DNA from: GBS-DC sp037442365
GTDB lineage: Bacteria > Armatimonadota > Fimbriimonadia > Fimbriimonadales > GBS-DC
Reading direction: 5' to 3'
Length of the DNA stretch: 64,000 nucleotides
Assembly: GCA_037442365.1 (NCBI GenBank)
Contig: JBBIQK010000007.1
Span: 1 to 64,000 of the forward strand
In this document: positions 1 to 8,467 of the stretch, in pieces
How the letters are laid out: each line of letters begins with the position of its first letter
Position numbering within the stretch: position 1 is the first letter of the stretch
Position numbers and translations under genes: made by a program
Notes under the pieces: model-generated
What the model saw: the letters and a program-made list of their open reading frames with translations, nothing else
Database searches by the model: none
Told to the model about the DNA's origin: nothing

Positions 1-294
1 CGTCAGCCGCACATTGCACGACGCGTCTGCGGAGTCATAACTGGGTGTGCCCGTCACATCCACGGTAAGCGAGCCAGACGCGGGGAAAAAGTCGCCGCGC
101 GGATTATAGGGAACATAGTCCGCCGGGTTGCGCGGCGCGACCTTAATCGGGGTGATGCGCCAGTTCAGCGTCTTAACCGTCGGGTCAGGCTTCGCCAGGG
201 GGTCTGGCTTCTCATGAGTCAGCCCTTTCTGTGCAAAACCAGCCACACAAAGTGAGAATGCAAGCGCAAATGCGCCACACCACTGATACCGCAT
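1..294 (-). CDS. Secreted protein of unknown function, C-terminus outside the window
   Basis: The frame is open from ATG at 294 to the window edge (98 codons), so only the N-terminus is present. It starts with a short basic stretch and a hydrophobic segment (LAFSLCVAGFAQ), a good Sec signal peptide with a likely cut after AGFAQ. The mature part is proline- and aspartate-rich and contains the segment TLNWRITPIKVAPRNP, after which it looks like the start of a beta-rich domain. AAGGAGG (301-307) sits just upstream of the start and a TATAAT box lies at 343-348. No family was recognised. The start is well supported; the function is unknown. Confidence 0.75.
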   Translation of the reverse strand, partial: MRYQWCGAFALAFSLCVAGFAQKGLTHEKPDPLAKPDPTVKTLNWRITPIKVAPRNPADYVPYNPRGDFFPASGSLTVDVTGTPSYDSADASCNVRLT

Positions 295-342
295 GTTTAG
301 CCTCCTTTGCCTGCTTGCGAGTGTGCAACTGCAGACGGTTCT

Positions 343-348
343 ATTATA
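343..348 (-). promoter_or_regulatory. Promoter -10 box for the cut secreted protein
   Basis: TATAAT on the minus strand, preceded by GTG, so an extended-type -10. It gives a leader of about 40 bases with AAGGAGG close to the ATG at 294, unlike the many leaderless genes here. Confidence 0.6.
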
Positions 349-371
349 CACCACAATTGGGGAAATTCCTT

Positions 372-1235
372 TTATGCCTGCACGGTCTGGGCAGTCTCCT
401 GGGCGAGCGTGAGCCACTGGGCAAGCGACAGCTCTTCGGCGCGGGCGGAAATGGGGATGTTCGCCCGTCGCAGAATCGCGCTGGAGCGGTCGGCGTCGTC
501 AAACAGCGCGGTTAGCGCGTTGCGCAGTGTCTTGCGCCGCTTGCCGAACCCCGCGCGCGTGAGCCTGAAAAACCACTTCTGCTCAGCGGGCGGCAGTCGG
601 TCGGGCAGCGGCGTCAGGCGCACAATCGCCGAGTCGACCTCGGGTTGCGGGTAGAACGCCGTGTTGGGCACGCGCCCCAGATACTCCGCCTCGCAGTGAT
701 ACTGCACGAACAGGCTCAACGCGCCATAAGCAGGCGTGCTGGGCTTCGCCGTGAGCCGCTCGGCGACCTCCTTCTGCACGGTCAGCACGATGCGGGAGAT
801 GGACGCCTTGTGTTTCAGCAGATGCTCCAGCAGCGGCGAGGTGATGCTGTAGGGGATGTTGGCGACCACCTTCGCCTGTGGCTCGCCGCGCAACAGTTCG
901 GGCACAGGCTGGCTCATCGCGTTCGCCTGAATCAGCACGATGTTGCTGATTCCCTGCGCCTCCACGATGCTCTGCAGGATGGCGACCAGCCGCGCGTCCA
1001 CCTCCACCGCAATCACCTGGCGCACCCGTTCGGCAAGCAGCAGCGTCAGCGCGCCCAGCCCCGGACCAATCTCCAGCGCCACATCGTCGGGCTGCAACTC
1101 CGCCGCCTCCAGCACGCGCATCGCCACGCGCCGATCGGTCAGAAAATTCTGCCCCCAGCCCTTGGACGGACGCACATGATACTCCTGCAGCCACGCGCGA
1201 ATCTGGCGCAACGAGAAGGGATTAACGGGTTCCAC
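372..1235 (-). CDS. rsmA: 16S rRNA (adenine1518/1519-N6)-dimethyltransferase RsmA (KsgA)
   Basis: Dimethylates two adenines in the 3' terminal helix of 16S rRNA during 30S maturation, using S-adenosylmethionine. Counted from the chosen start, the SAM-binding motif EIGPGLG is at residues 55-61 and the adenine-binding NIPY at 126-129; the N-terminal WGQNFL motif is typical of the family. Length (287 aa) is normal. GTG at 1235 was chosen because GGGAGGC lies about 10 bases upstream; an ATG at 1262 is in frame but would overlap the divergent argB start. A TATGCT box at 1258-1263 could serve the GTG start. The family call is firm; the start is less so. Confidence 0.93.
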   Translation of the reverse strand: MEPVNPFSLRQIRAWLQEYHVRPSKGWGQNFLTDRRVAMRVLEAAELQPDDVALEIGPGLGALTLLLAERVRQVIAVEVDARLVAILQSIVEAQGISNIVLIQANAMSQPVPELLRGEPQAKVVANIPYSITSPLLEHLLKHKASISRIVLTVQKEVAERLTAKPSTPAYGALSLFVQYHCEAEYLGRVPNTAFYPQPEVDSAIVRLTPLPDRLPPAEQKWFFRLTRAGFGKRRKTLRNALTALFDDADRSSAILRRANIPISARAEELSLAQWLTLAQETAQTVQA

Positions 1236-1238
1236 AGG

Positions 1239-1244
1239 TATAAT
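1239..1244 (+). promoter_or_regulatory. Extended -10 box of argB
   Basis: GGTATAAT ends 10 bases before the argB ATG, so transcription should begin within a few bases of the start codon. The box lies inside the rsmA leader, so the two divergent genes share overlapping signals. Confidence 0.65.
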
Positions 1245-1254
1245 TGCCTCCCGT

Positions 1255-2118
1255 ATGAGCATACCCGATTCGGCAAAGATTCAGGCAGAGGTGCTAATTC
1301 AGGCGTTGCCGTATATCCAAAGGTGGAGCGGAGCAATCTTCGTCGTGAAGTACGGCGGCGCGGCGATGGGTGGGAACGGCTTCGCCGCGCAGGTGATGCA
1401 GGACCTGGTGCTGATGCACTGCGTGGGCATTCGCCCCGTGCTGGTGCATGGCGGCGGTCCCGAAATCTCCGAACTGATGAAGCGTGTGGGCAAGCAGCCG
1501 CAGTTCGTGAACGGCTTGCGCGTGACGGACGCCGAGACGATGGAGCTGGTGGAGATGGCGCTCACGGGCAAGACGAACCCGCGTCTGGTGGCGCTGATTC
1601 AGCAGCAGGGCGGGCGCGCCGTCGGGCTGTCGGGCAAGGACGGCAACCTCATCCGCGCGCGCAAGCTGGAGGCGGAGGTGGACCTCGGCTTCGTGGGCGA
1701 GGTGGAGCAAATCCACCCCGAAGTCGTGCTGAACGCACTGGCGGGCGGCTATATTCCCGTCGTCAGTCCCGTGGGGCTGGGCGCGGACGGGGAGACCTAC
1801 AATCTGAACGCCGACTTCGCGGCGGGCGCGCTGGCGGGCGCACTCAAAGCGGAAAAGTTTATCCTGATGACCGATGTGCCCGGCGTGCTGAGCGACCCCG
1901 ACGACCCGCGATCGCTGATTTCGGAGCTGAGCCGCGAGCAGGCGCAGCGCATGCTGGAGACGGGGCGCGTGTCGGGCGGGATGATCCCCAAACTGCAGGC
2001 GTGCCTGCACGCGCTGGAACAGGGCTGTCCCCGCGCCCACATCATCGATGGGCGCATCCCGCACGCCCTGCTGATTGAGGTCTTCACCGATGCAGGCATC
2101 GGCACGATGATTCGCTAA
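1255..2118 (+). CDS. argB: Acetylglutamate kinase
   Basis: Phosphorylates N-acetyl-L-glutamate in the second step of arginine biosynthesis in the cytoplasm. Amino acid kinase fold: nucleotide-binding KYGGAAMGG at residues 32-40 and substrate/phosphate loop VHGGGPE at 64-70; the C-terminal half has the ATP-site segment LMTDVPGV. Length 287 aa is typical. The start codon lies just after an extended -10 box, so the message is probably leaderless or nearly so. It stands alone here, with no other arg genes in the window. Its 3' end converges on topA with 18 bases between. Confidence 0.95.
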   Translation: MSIPDSAKIQAEVLIQALPYIQRWSGAIFVVKYGGAAMGGNGFAAQVMQDLVLMHCVGIRPVLVHGGGPEISELMKRVGKQPQFVNGLRVTDAETMELVEMALTGKTNPRLVALIQQQGGRAVGLSGKDGNLIRARKLEAEVDLGFVGEVEQIHPEVVLNALAGGYIPVVSPVGLGADGETYNLNADFAAGALAGALKAEKFILMTDVPGVLSDPDDPRSLISELSREQAQRMLETGRVSGGMIPKLQACLHALEQGCPRAHIIDGRIPHALLIEVFTDAGIGTMIR

Positions 2119-2136
2119 GCCCGGCGCGGCAGAGGT

Positions 2137-4362
2137 CTACGCGCTCCGCGTAGAGGTCTCCGACGCGGCGTCAGCGAAGTCTTCGGGGGCTTCAGAGGTC
2201 TCCCGATAGTCGCATTCGGCGTTGCTGCAGGCGACGATGCGCTGGCGGGCGCGTTTGAGGGTCTTTTCCACCAGCGGCGCGTTGCACTTGGGGCACAGCG
2301 CGCCCGTCGGCTTGTCCCATGTCAGCAGTGAGCAGCCCTTCGTCGTGCAACTGTAGAACACGCGCCCTTTTTTAGACTTGCGCTGCACAATCTCGCCCGC
2401 CTTGCACACGGGGCAGCGCGCGCCCGTCGCGCCTGCGGGCAGCGTCGTCTTGCAGTCGGGGTAGCGCGAACATGCCAGAAACTCGCCGTAGCGCCCCGTG
2501 CGCAGCACCATCGGCGCGCCGCAGGTCGGACACGCGCGGTCGGTCTCCACCACAGGCACCTCCACACGCTCGTCGCTGTTGCTGGCGACCTGCACCTGCT
2601 GCTGCATCGGCTCGTAGAACGCCCGCACCACCTGCACCCAGTCCGCCTTGCCCTCCTCGATTTCGTCCAGCTCCTGCTCCATGCGCGCCGTGAAGGGCAC
2701 ATCGAACAGCTCGGGGAAGTGCTTGACCAGGTAGTCGTTGACTGCCTCGCCCAGCGGGGTCGGTTTGAAGGCGCGGTTCTCCAGCACGACATACCCCCGC
2801 TCCTGAATCGTCGAGAGGATGGTCGCGTAGGTGCTGGGGCGTCCGATGCCGTTTTGCTCCAGCGTTTTGACCAGCGTCGCTTCGGTGTAGCGCGGGGGCG
2901 GTTGCGTGAAGTGCTGGCTGGGCGTCAGCTTCAGCAAATCCAGCAGCTCGCCCTGTTGCAGTGGCGGCAGGGGCGGGAGTTCCTCCTCGTCGCGCTCGGC
3001 GGTGTCCTTGCCTTCCTGATACAGGCACAGGAAGCCGTCGAACAGCACCACCGTGCCCGATGCGCGGAACAGGTAGTCGCGCGCGCGGATATTGACGCTG
3101 GTGACTTCCAGCTGCGCTTCCGCCATCTGGCACGCCACAAACCGCTTCCAGATGAGTTCGTACAGGCGGAACTGTTCGGGCGTCAGGTAGGGCTTCACGG
3201 CGTCGGGCGTGCGGTTCACATCGGTCGGGCGGATGGCTTCGTGGGCGTCCTGCGCGCTGGAGCGGGTCTTATACTGGCGCGGTTTGTCGGGCAGGTATTC
3301 GGGCGCGTAGTGGCTGCCGATGAACGCGCGCGCCATCTGCAGCGCCTCGTTCGAGAGGCGTACCGAGTCGGTGCGCATGTAGGTGATTAGCCCGACTGCG
3401 CCCTCCTCGCCCAGCTCGACGCCTTCGTAGAGCTGCTGCGCGATTTGCATCGTGCGCTTGGCGGAGTAGCCCAGCTTGCGCGACGCTTCCTGCTGCAGCG
3501 TGCTGGTGATGAACGGCGGCGGGGGCGTGCGCCTGCGCTGGCGCTTCTCCACCGACTCCACGATATAGGTCGCGCCCTGCAGGTCGTTCAGCACCGCCTG
3601 CGCATCCGCTTCGGACTTGAGGTCAATCTTCGCGTTCCCTTTCTGGCGCAGCTCGGCGTCGAAGGGGAAGTGTTCCTTTTTTGGGGTGAGGGTAGCGGTG
3701 ATTTTCCAGTACTCTTCGGGCACGAAGGCGCGGATTTCGCGTTCGCGTTCGACAATCAGGCGCACGGCGACGCTCTGCACGCGCCCTGCGCTGAGCGCGT
3801 TGCGTCCGCCGCGCAGCTTGCGCCATAGCAGCGGGCTAATCTGATACCCCACCAGCCGATCCAGCACGCGCCGCGCCTGTTGCGCGTTCACGCGATCCAG
3901 GTCTATCGCACGGGGGCTTTGCAGGGCGCGTTGCACCGCGCTGGCGGTAATCTCGTTGAACTCGATGCGCTGCGCGTGCTGCAGGTTCAGCGCCTGCTGG
4001 ATGTGCCACGCGATGGCTTCGCCCTCGCGGTCGGGGTCGGTCGCCAGATACACGGCGGGCGCGCCCTGCGTCACCGTTTGCAGGCGTTTCAGCGTGTCCT
4101 TGCGGTCGGGCAGCGGGATGTAGGTCGGCTGGAACCTGTTCTCGACATCCACGCCCAGCTTGGATTTGGGCAGGTCGCGCACATGCCCCATCGACGCCTC
4201 AATCGTGTAGGCGTTTCCCAGAATCTTCGCCAGCGTGCGCGTCTTGGCGGGCGACTCCACGATAATCACGGGCTTGCCCGACGGCGTGGGCGTCGCCCGT
4301 CTCGTGCGCGTGGACGCGCCCGTCTTGCGCGTGGTTCGTCTGGTGCGGGTGGTCTTCGCCAT
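2137..4362 (-). CDS. topA: DNA topoisomerase I (type IA)
   Basis: Relaxes negative supercoils through a 5'-phosphotyrosine intermediate. An Arg/Thr/Lys-rich tail (residues 2-29) precedes the Toprim domain, with VIIVESPAKT near 32-41 and DPDREGEAIAWH at 109-120. The active-site tyrosine is Tyr328 in GLITYMRTDS. The C-terminus has zinc ribbons with CPTCG, CPVCK and CPKCN knuckles. It is 741 aa from the chosen ATG, which has GGGAG just upstream; a frame extension of 28 codons has no family similarity and would run over the promoter. Start and family are both well supported. Confidence 0.95.
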   Translation of the reverse strand: MAKTTRTRRTTRKTGASTRTRRATPTPSGKPVIIVESPAKTRTLAKILGNAYTIEASMGHVRDLPKSKLGVDVENRFQPTYIPLPDRKDTLKRLQTVTQGAPAVYLATDPDREGEAIAWHIQQALNLQHAQRIEFNEITASAVQRALQSPRAIDLDRVNAQQARRVLDRLVGYQISPLLWRKLRGGRNALSAGRVQSVAVRLIVEREREIRAFVPEEYWKITATLTPKKEHFPFDAELRQKGNAKIDLKSEADAQAVLNDLQGATYIVESVEKRQRRRTPPPPFITSTLQQEASRKLGYSAKRTMQIAQQLYEGVELGEEGAVGLITYMRTDSVRLSNEALQMARAFIGSHYAPEYLPDKPRQYKTRSSAQDAHEAIRPTDVNRTPDAVKPYLTPEQFRLYELIWKRFVACQMAEAQLEVTSVNIRARDYLFRASGTVVLFDGFLCLYQEGKDTAERDEEELPPLPPLQQGELLDLLKLTPSQHFTQPPPRYTEATLVKTLEQNGIGRPSTYATILSTIQERGYVVLENRAFKPTPLGEAVNDYLVKHFPELFDVPFTARMEQELDEIEEGKADWVQVVRAFYEPMQQQVQVASNSDERVEVPVVETDRACPTCGAPMVLRTGRYGEFLACSRYPDCKTTLPAGATGARCPVCKAGEIVQRKSKKGRVFYSCTTKGCSLLTWDKPTGALCPKCNAPLVEKTLKRARQRIVACSNAECDYRETSEAPEDFADAASETSTRSA

Positions 4363-4391
4363 CGCAGTCTCCCAGTGCAGTACGGGCAAGC

Positions 4392-4422
4392 AATTTACCT
4401 GATTGTGCGGGGGTGTGTCAAG
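4392..4422 (-). promoter_or_regulatory. topA promoter with -35 and -10
   Basis: On the minus strand TTGACA (4422-4417) is followed after 19 bases (4416-4398) by TAAATT (4397-4392) with an upstream G extension. This is one of the few complete -35/-10 pairs in the window and leaves a leader of about 22 bases with its own ribosome site. Confidence 0.65.
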
Positions 4423-4480
4423 GGAGCAAACGGCGTCCCTCCTCACACCATCCTTAACACACCCATAAACTCTCTGCAGG

Positions 4481-4486
4481 TAAAAT
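4481..4486 (+). promoter_or_regulatory. -10 box of the dockerin-like secreted protein gene
   Basis: GGTAAAAT with AGGAG at 4504-4508 before the ATG at 4515. Divergent from the topA promoter about 60 bases away. Confidence 0.55.
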
Positions 4487-4514
4487 TAGTTTACTTGAGA
4501 AACAGGAGAGCGTT

Positions 4515-5291
4515 ATGAGCTTGCGAACGCAGTTTCTGGCACTATTGAGCGCACTGGCGCTCACGAGCGCGGTTCACGCACAGTTGACAGACAAGGTGGA
4601 ACGCGGCGGCGATTTCTCGATTCGCATCATCGACGGGAGTTATGTCCTCTCGGGCGCCCTGGGCGGCTCAGGCAGCTTCCGCTCCAGCGCGTACCGATTC
4701 CCCCTCCTGCCCAACGAGGGCTTGGACTGGCAACTGCGCGTGCGCGACCTGATTAACGCGATTGGTTCGGACTATATGCTCCGTTTCCACACCACGATTC
4801 TGCCCAACGGCGACATCCAGTGGGATATGGACGCCACGCCCAACGAATGCACCACCATTCGGCTGAGTGGTCAGGACTATCAGTTCCTGCTCACGCGCAT
4901 CTCAGCGCGGTTCACCATGCGCCCCACGCCAATTGCGTGCCAGCCCGACCCGCATGCGGTACTCGGTCGCTCCGTGAGCGTGCAACTGGACGCCGTGGGC
5001 GGCGATGAGGCGAACTACCTGCACCTGGAGGGCTACTTCCTCGTCTGTCAGGAGAATGCGTCCTTCTTCACGCAGGGGGTGGTTTCTGGTCTGGTGGTGC
5101 GCGGCTACGGCGGCGGGCTGCCCAAGTCGCTGGGGAATGTGAACAACGACTGCATCGTGGACGACGCGGACCTGCTCGCCGTGCTGTTCAACTTCGGCGG
5201 GAGCGAGGCATCGACCGACACCAACGACGACGGCATCGTGGACGACGCCGATCTGCTCACGGTGCTGTTCAACTTCGGCACGGAGGGCTGA
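4515..5291 (+). CDS. Secreted protein with two C-terminal dockerin-like repeats
   Basis: 258 aa with a Sec signal peptide (cut likely after AVHAQ). The body, residues about 25-200, is beta-rich and not recognised. The last 50 residues hold two Ca-loop repeats, each a D/N-rich loop, then VDDADLL, then VLFNFG, as in type I dockerin-like modules. The same tail is found on the protein at 39689-41101, so it is a shared C-terminal module. It may anchor or target secreted proteins, but no cohesin partner is visible. The next gene, a prepilin, starts 10 bases downstream, so the two are probably cotranscribed. Function unknown. Confidence 0.8.
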   Translation: MSLRTQFLALLSALALTSAVHAQLTDKVERGGDFSIRIIDGSYVLSGALGGSGSFRSSAYRFPLLPNEGLDWQLRVRDLINAIGSDYMLRFHTTILPNGDIQWDMDATPNECTTIRLSGQDYQFLLTRISARFTMRPTPIACQPDPHAVLGRSVSVQLDAVGGDEANYLHLEGYFLVCQENASFFTQGVVSGLVVRGYGGGLPKSLGNVNNDCIVDDADLLAVLFNFGGSEASTDTNDDGIVDDADLLTVLFNFGTEG

Positions 5292-5300
5292 GGATACACG

Positions 5301-6118
5301 ATGACTACACGGAAGTGCTTGCACCAGGGATTCACCCTCATCGAGCTGCTGGTCGTGATTGCGATTATCGCCATTCTGGCGGCGATTCTGTTTCCTGTGT
5401 TCGCGCAGGCGCGTGAGAAGGCGCGCCAGACGCAGTGCATCAGCAATCTGCGCAACTCGGCGACCGCCGCGCTGCTGTATGTGCAGGACTACGACGAGAA
5501 GTTCCCGATGCCGTTCTACTACACCATCGCGAACAACGCGCCCTGCGCTATGACGATGTTCACCATGATTGCGCCCTACCTCAAGAATCAAGAGGTGCTG
5601 CGCTGTCCTTCGGAGCCCGACGCCTACTGGAGGCAAGCTTCAGGGCGCTGGTGAGCGGCGGCGAGTGCGGCGACTTCACCAAAGCCAGCTACTCCTACAA
5701 CTACTCCGTGTTCCGCACGGTGACCACCACACGCGATGTACTGAATCTGGCGGAAGTGCCGTTCCCTGCCGAGACCTCGATGATTTTCGACGCGGACCTG
5801 ATCCTGTTCGAGGGAACCTGTCGGAACGCGGTCGGCTTGCGGCAGGGAGATACGCCTGTGCGCCCGCGCCACAACGGGATGCTGAACGCCAACTATGTGG
5901 ACGGGCATACGAAGGTAGTCAAAGCGGACTCGCGCGCGCCGCTCACGGACTGCACCTACACCATCCGCCGCGCCGTGAACCAGGACACCCAGCGCAGCCC
6001 GTTCTGCATCGGGTCGGGTCCCTACACGCGCCGATGCGACCAGCAGACGCCGCTGCCCTGCGCGACGGAACTGCGCGGAATCATCGATCAGGACAGTCAG
6101 GGCTTGTGTCGGCGGTAG
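5301..6118 (+). pseudogene. Prepilin-like protein with H-x9-DG motif, interrupted by a frameshift
   Basis: The first frame (5301-5654) encodes a type IV prepilin-like N-terminus: GFTLIELLVV cleavage and methylation site, then the FPVFAQAREKARQ end of the helix, stopping after EPDAYWRQASGRW. The second half continues in another frame to 6118 and ends with the H-x9-DG segment (HNGMLNANYVDG) of this family. One extra G near 5629-5633 would join YW to EASFRALVSG in a single frame. It is either a real one-base deletion, a sequencing or assembly error, or, less likely, a programmed shift. If repaired it gives about 272 aa. Probably cotranscribed with the dockerin-like gene upstream. Confidence 0.8.
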
Positions 6119-6170
6119 GGACGCGAACCCTTGTCTGAACCGAACAGCCACCTGCGGGCGCGGTTGGGGG

Positions 6171-8345
6171 CTAAAACTCGCTCCCAACTGCGCCTACGGG
6201 TTGACCCAGTTGCCCAAAGCCGAAGCGCGAGAAGCTCGGCAACGCCTTCAGGCGCACGAACACCTGCAGCCCCGTGTCGCGGCGGAAGCCGAACGGATTG
6301 TCGATATAGCGCACCTCCAGCTCGGCGCAGTGCAGGTCGTACACCCACAGCGCCTGCCGCGACTCAAACCGACTCAGATAGCCGTTGTATTGCGCGAGGA
6401 ATGAGATTCGCGAGCGTCCCCACTTGAGGGCGTCCACGCGCAGGAACACGCTGCCCCAGCGGGCGCGTTCCGGGTCGTAGCGCGCCGCCAGCGCCAGCTG
6501 CGAGTCGCCGAACCGCCATAGCAGGTCGGTCTGCAGGCTGCGCCAGCGTGCCCGATTCGGGTCGTAGCGCAATTGCAATCGCCCGCGCAGCCAGTCGGCA
6601 GGCGCGTACTCCAGATTCAGGTTCAGCAGGCTCCACGGGTCGCGCCCGCTCTCCGACGCGAGCAGGTCGTAGCTGGTCTGTGCGCCGAGCGTCCAGCCGC
6701 CGCCGAAACTCAGGCGCAGCTCCCCGCTCAGCAGGTTATACACGCCTGTCCGATCCAGTCCCAGCGGGCTGTAGCCGTAGGGGCGCAGGTAGTTCCAGCG
6801 CAGGCTGAGGCTGGAGCGCGCGCTTAGCGGCGTGCGCTGCTCCAGCGCGGACTGCAACAGGTACTGCGCCGTGTCGTCGCTGTAGAAGGTCTGGCGAAAG
6901 CGATAGCTCCATGCAAGGCTGGAGCGGTTTTCCGCTTCGCGCGGGGGGCGTCCTGCGCGTCCCTGCCACTCGAATGCGTACCGCTCGCGCGCGAGACGCG
7001 TCTGGAAGCCCTCCGCGAAGCGTCCGATGCTCAAACGCAGTTGCGAGTCGGGCACGCCCAGCACACGCCCCGACGCCTGCAGGCTCAGTTCAGGCAGCCG
7101 CTCCAGCCCGCCGAACACGCTTGACTCGCCCACGGGCACGAACCGCTCGAAGTCCAGTTGCAGGCTTGCCTCGCGCGCCAGCCCGTAGCGCAGGTTCGCC
7201 CGCAGGTTCCACTGGCGGTTGCCCGTGCGCGTATCGTCGAACCGGTTCTCGAACTCCAGATACTCGCCCGACAGGTTGCTCTGCAGGCGTCCGATTCGGC
7301 GCGTGTCCTGCAGGGCAAGCGTGCGGTTGATGTTCTCGAACGCGCCCGTGCGGTTGCGGCTCTCGGCGAAGCTCAGCCCCGTCTGTCCCGATGGCGCGGG
7401 CAGCGTCCAGTCGGTGCGCAGGCTCCACGCCGTGTTGTCGCCGAACAGCAGGTAGCTGTTGCGTCGGTACTCGGCGTTCCAGCGGGTCTGGAGCGCGCCC
7501 AGCGGCTGCGCGTGCTGCCAGCGCCCCGTGAGCGAGTCGGCGCGCTGGCGCAGGTCGCGCAGCAGGTACAGGTTCAGGTCGCCCCGCGCGTACTGCTGCT
7601 GAAGGTTGATTCCCAGCCCACGCTTCTGCATGAGATCCAACCGCGCGCTGCCCACCGCGCCCTGCGCCAGCAGGTAGGCGAGCGCATAGCGGAGGTAGAA
7701 GCCCTCCTCTTCCGTGTAGCCTGCGTCGGGCAGGGGCGAACTGTCGCCCTCGCGCAGCGGCACAATCACATACGGCAGGCGCAGCACCGTGCGCCCCAGA
7801 ATGCTCAGGCGCACCTCGCGCAGCACGGCGCGCGCGCCGGGCGTCGCCTCCAGCGTGCGTGCGCTCCAGTGAAAATGGGGATGCTCCAGCCCGCAGGTGG
7901 TCGCCGTGCAGGCTTCCGCATGGATGCGGTTCTCCTCGCCCTCGATGCGCGCTCCCTGCAGATGCAGGCTCTCCGAAAGGCGGTTCTCGGTGAAGGCGGG
8001 GGTGAGTTCCGCGCGCCCCTGCAAGAGCGTCCAGCGGCGTGTGCGCGTGTTCAGCGCCAGCGAGTCGCCCTGCGCCCGCAGCCGCTCGCTCGTCAGGCGC
8101 ACCCCCTCAAAAAAACGGTACTCGGCGTCGCGCGTGCGCCCTTCAAACCGCGCGCTCTCCAGCAGGTACTCGCGCCAGCGGGCGGTGATCGATTCGCCCT
8201 GCGCCGTGTCCGACGCGCTATCGTAGCGGAACGCCTGCTGTGTTTCGAACTGGATGGGTTCTCCCTGTGGCTGCCCGAACGCGCAGGCGACGGCGACCTG
8301 CGCCGTCAGCAGCCCAATCCCGCGAATACCCCGATACGCCCGCAT
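6171..8345 (-). CDS. LptD/OstA-like outer-membrane beta-barrel protein
   Basis: 724 aa with a signal peptide (cut likely near ACAFGQ). Residues about 40-190 look like the OstA/LptA jellyroll (EGVRLTSERLRAQGDSLALNTRT); the remainder is a long series of alternating aromatic and polar strands ending near the C-terminus in phenylalanine (GSEF), as in outer-membrane barrels. LptD inserts lipopolysaccharide into the outer leaflet. There is a cysteine-containing segment (CTATTCG), but the classical disulphide pattern was not traced. A TATATT box lies at 8379-8384. The match is structural rather than by clear motif, so another organic-solvent-tolerance-type barrel is possible. Confidence 0.65.
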   Translation of the reverse strand: MRAYRGIRGIGLLTAQVAVACAFGQPQGEPIQFETQQAFRYDSASDTAQGESITARWREYLLESARFEGRTRDAEYRFFEGVRLTSERLRAQGDSLALNTRTRRWTLLQGRAELTPAFTENRLSESLHLQGARIEGEENRIHAEACTATTCGLEHPHFHWSARTLEATPGARAVLREVRLSILGRTVLRLPYVIVPLREGDSSPLPDAGYTEEEGFYLRYALAYLLAQGAVGSARLDLMQKRGLGINLQQQYARGDLNLYLLRDLRQRADSLTGRWQHAQPLGALQTRWNAEYRRNSYLLFGDNTAWSLRTDWTLPAPSGQTGLSFAESRNRTGAFENINRTLALQDTRRIGRLQSNLSGEYLEFENRFDDTRTGNRQWNLRANLRYGLAREASLQLDFERFVPVGESSVFGGLERLPELSLQASGRVLGVPDSQLRLSIGRFAEGFQTRLARERYAFEWQGRAGRPPREAENRSSLAWSYRFRQTFYSDDTAQYLLQSALEQRTPLSARSSLSLRWNYLRPYGYSPLGLDRTGVYNLLSGELRLSFGGGWTLGAQTSYDLLASESGRDPWSLLNLNLEYAPADWLRGRLQLRYDPNRARWRSLQTDLLWRFGDSQLALAARYDPERARWGSVFLRVDALKWGRSRISFLAQYNGYLSRFESRQALWVYDLHCAELEVRYIDNPFGFRRDTGLQVFVRLKALPSFSRFGFGQLGQPVGAVGSEF

Positions 8346-8378
8346 CAGCCAATTGATAGACGCGCCGAATCGGGGAGA

Positions 8379-8384
8379 ATATAC
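8379..8384 (-). promoter_or_regulatory. Extended -10 box of the LptD-like gene
   Basis: GGTATATT on the minus strand, 33 bases before the ATG at 8345. Confidence 0.5.
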
Positions 8385-8430
8385 CTGATGGGAGGCTGGC
8401 GGTGGCGTGTGAAGGCTTTCAGTTCAGACC

Positions 8431-8458
8431 TTGACAGAATGCATTTGCGAGGTAGAAT
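8431..8458 (+). promoter_or_regulatory. Promoter of the STAND NTPase gene
   Basis: TTGACA (8431-8436), 16 bases, then TAGAAT (8453-8458) preceded by GG. The box ends 9 bases before the ATG at 8468, so the message would have only a few leader bases. No operator-like repeat was seen. Confidence 0.65.
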
Positions 8459-8467
8459 CCTGTTGCA

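Noticed and set aside
645..2078. A long open frame on the plus strand across rsmA and argB
   Set aside because: It is antisense or out of frame to two genes with clear motifs; its Arg/Gly/Ala-rich composition is that expected of an alternative frame in high-GC DNA.
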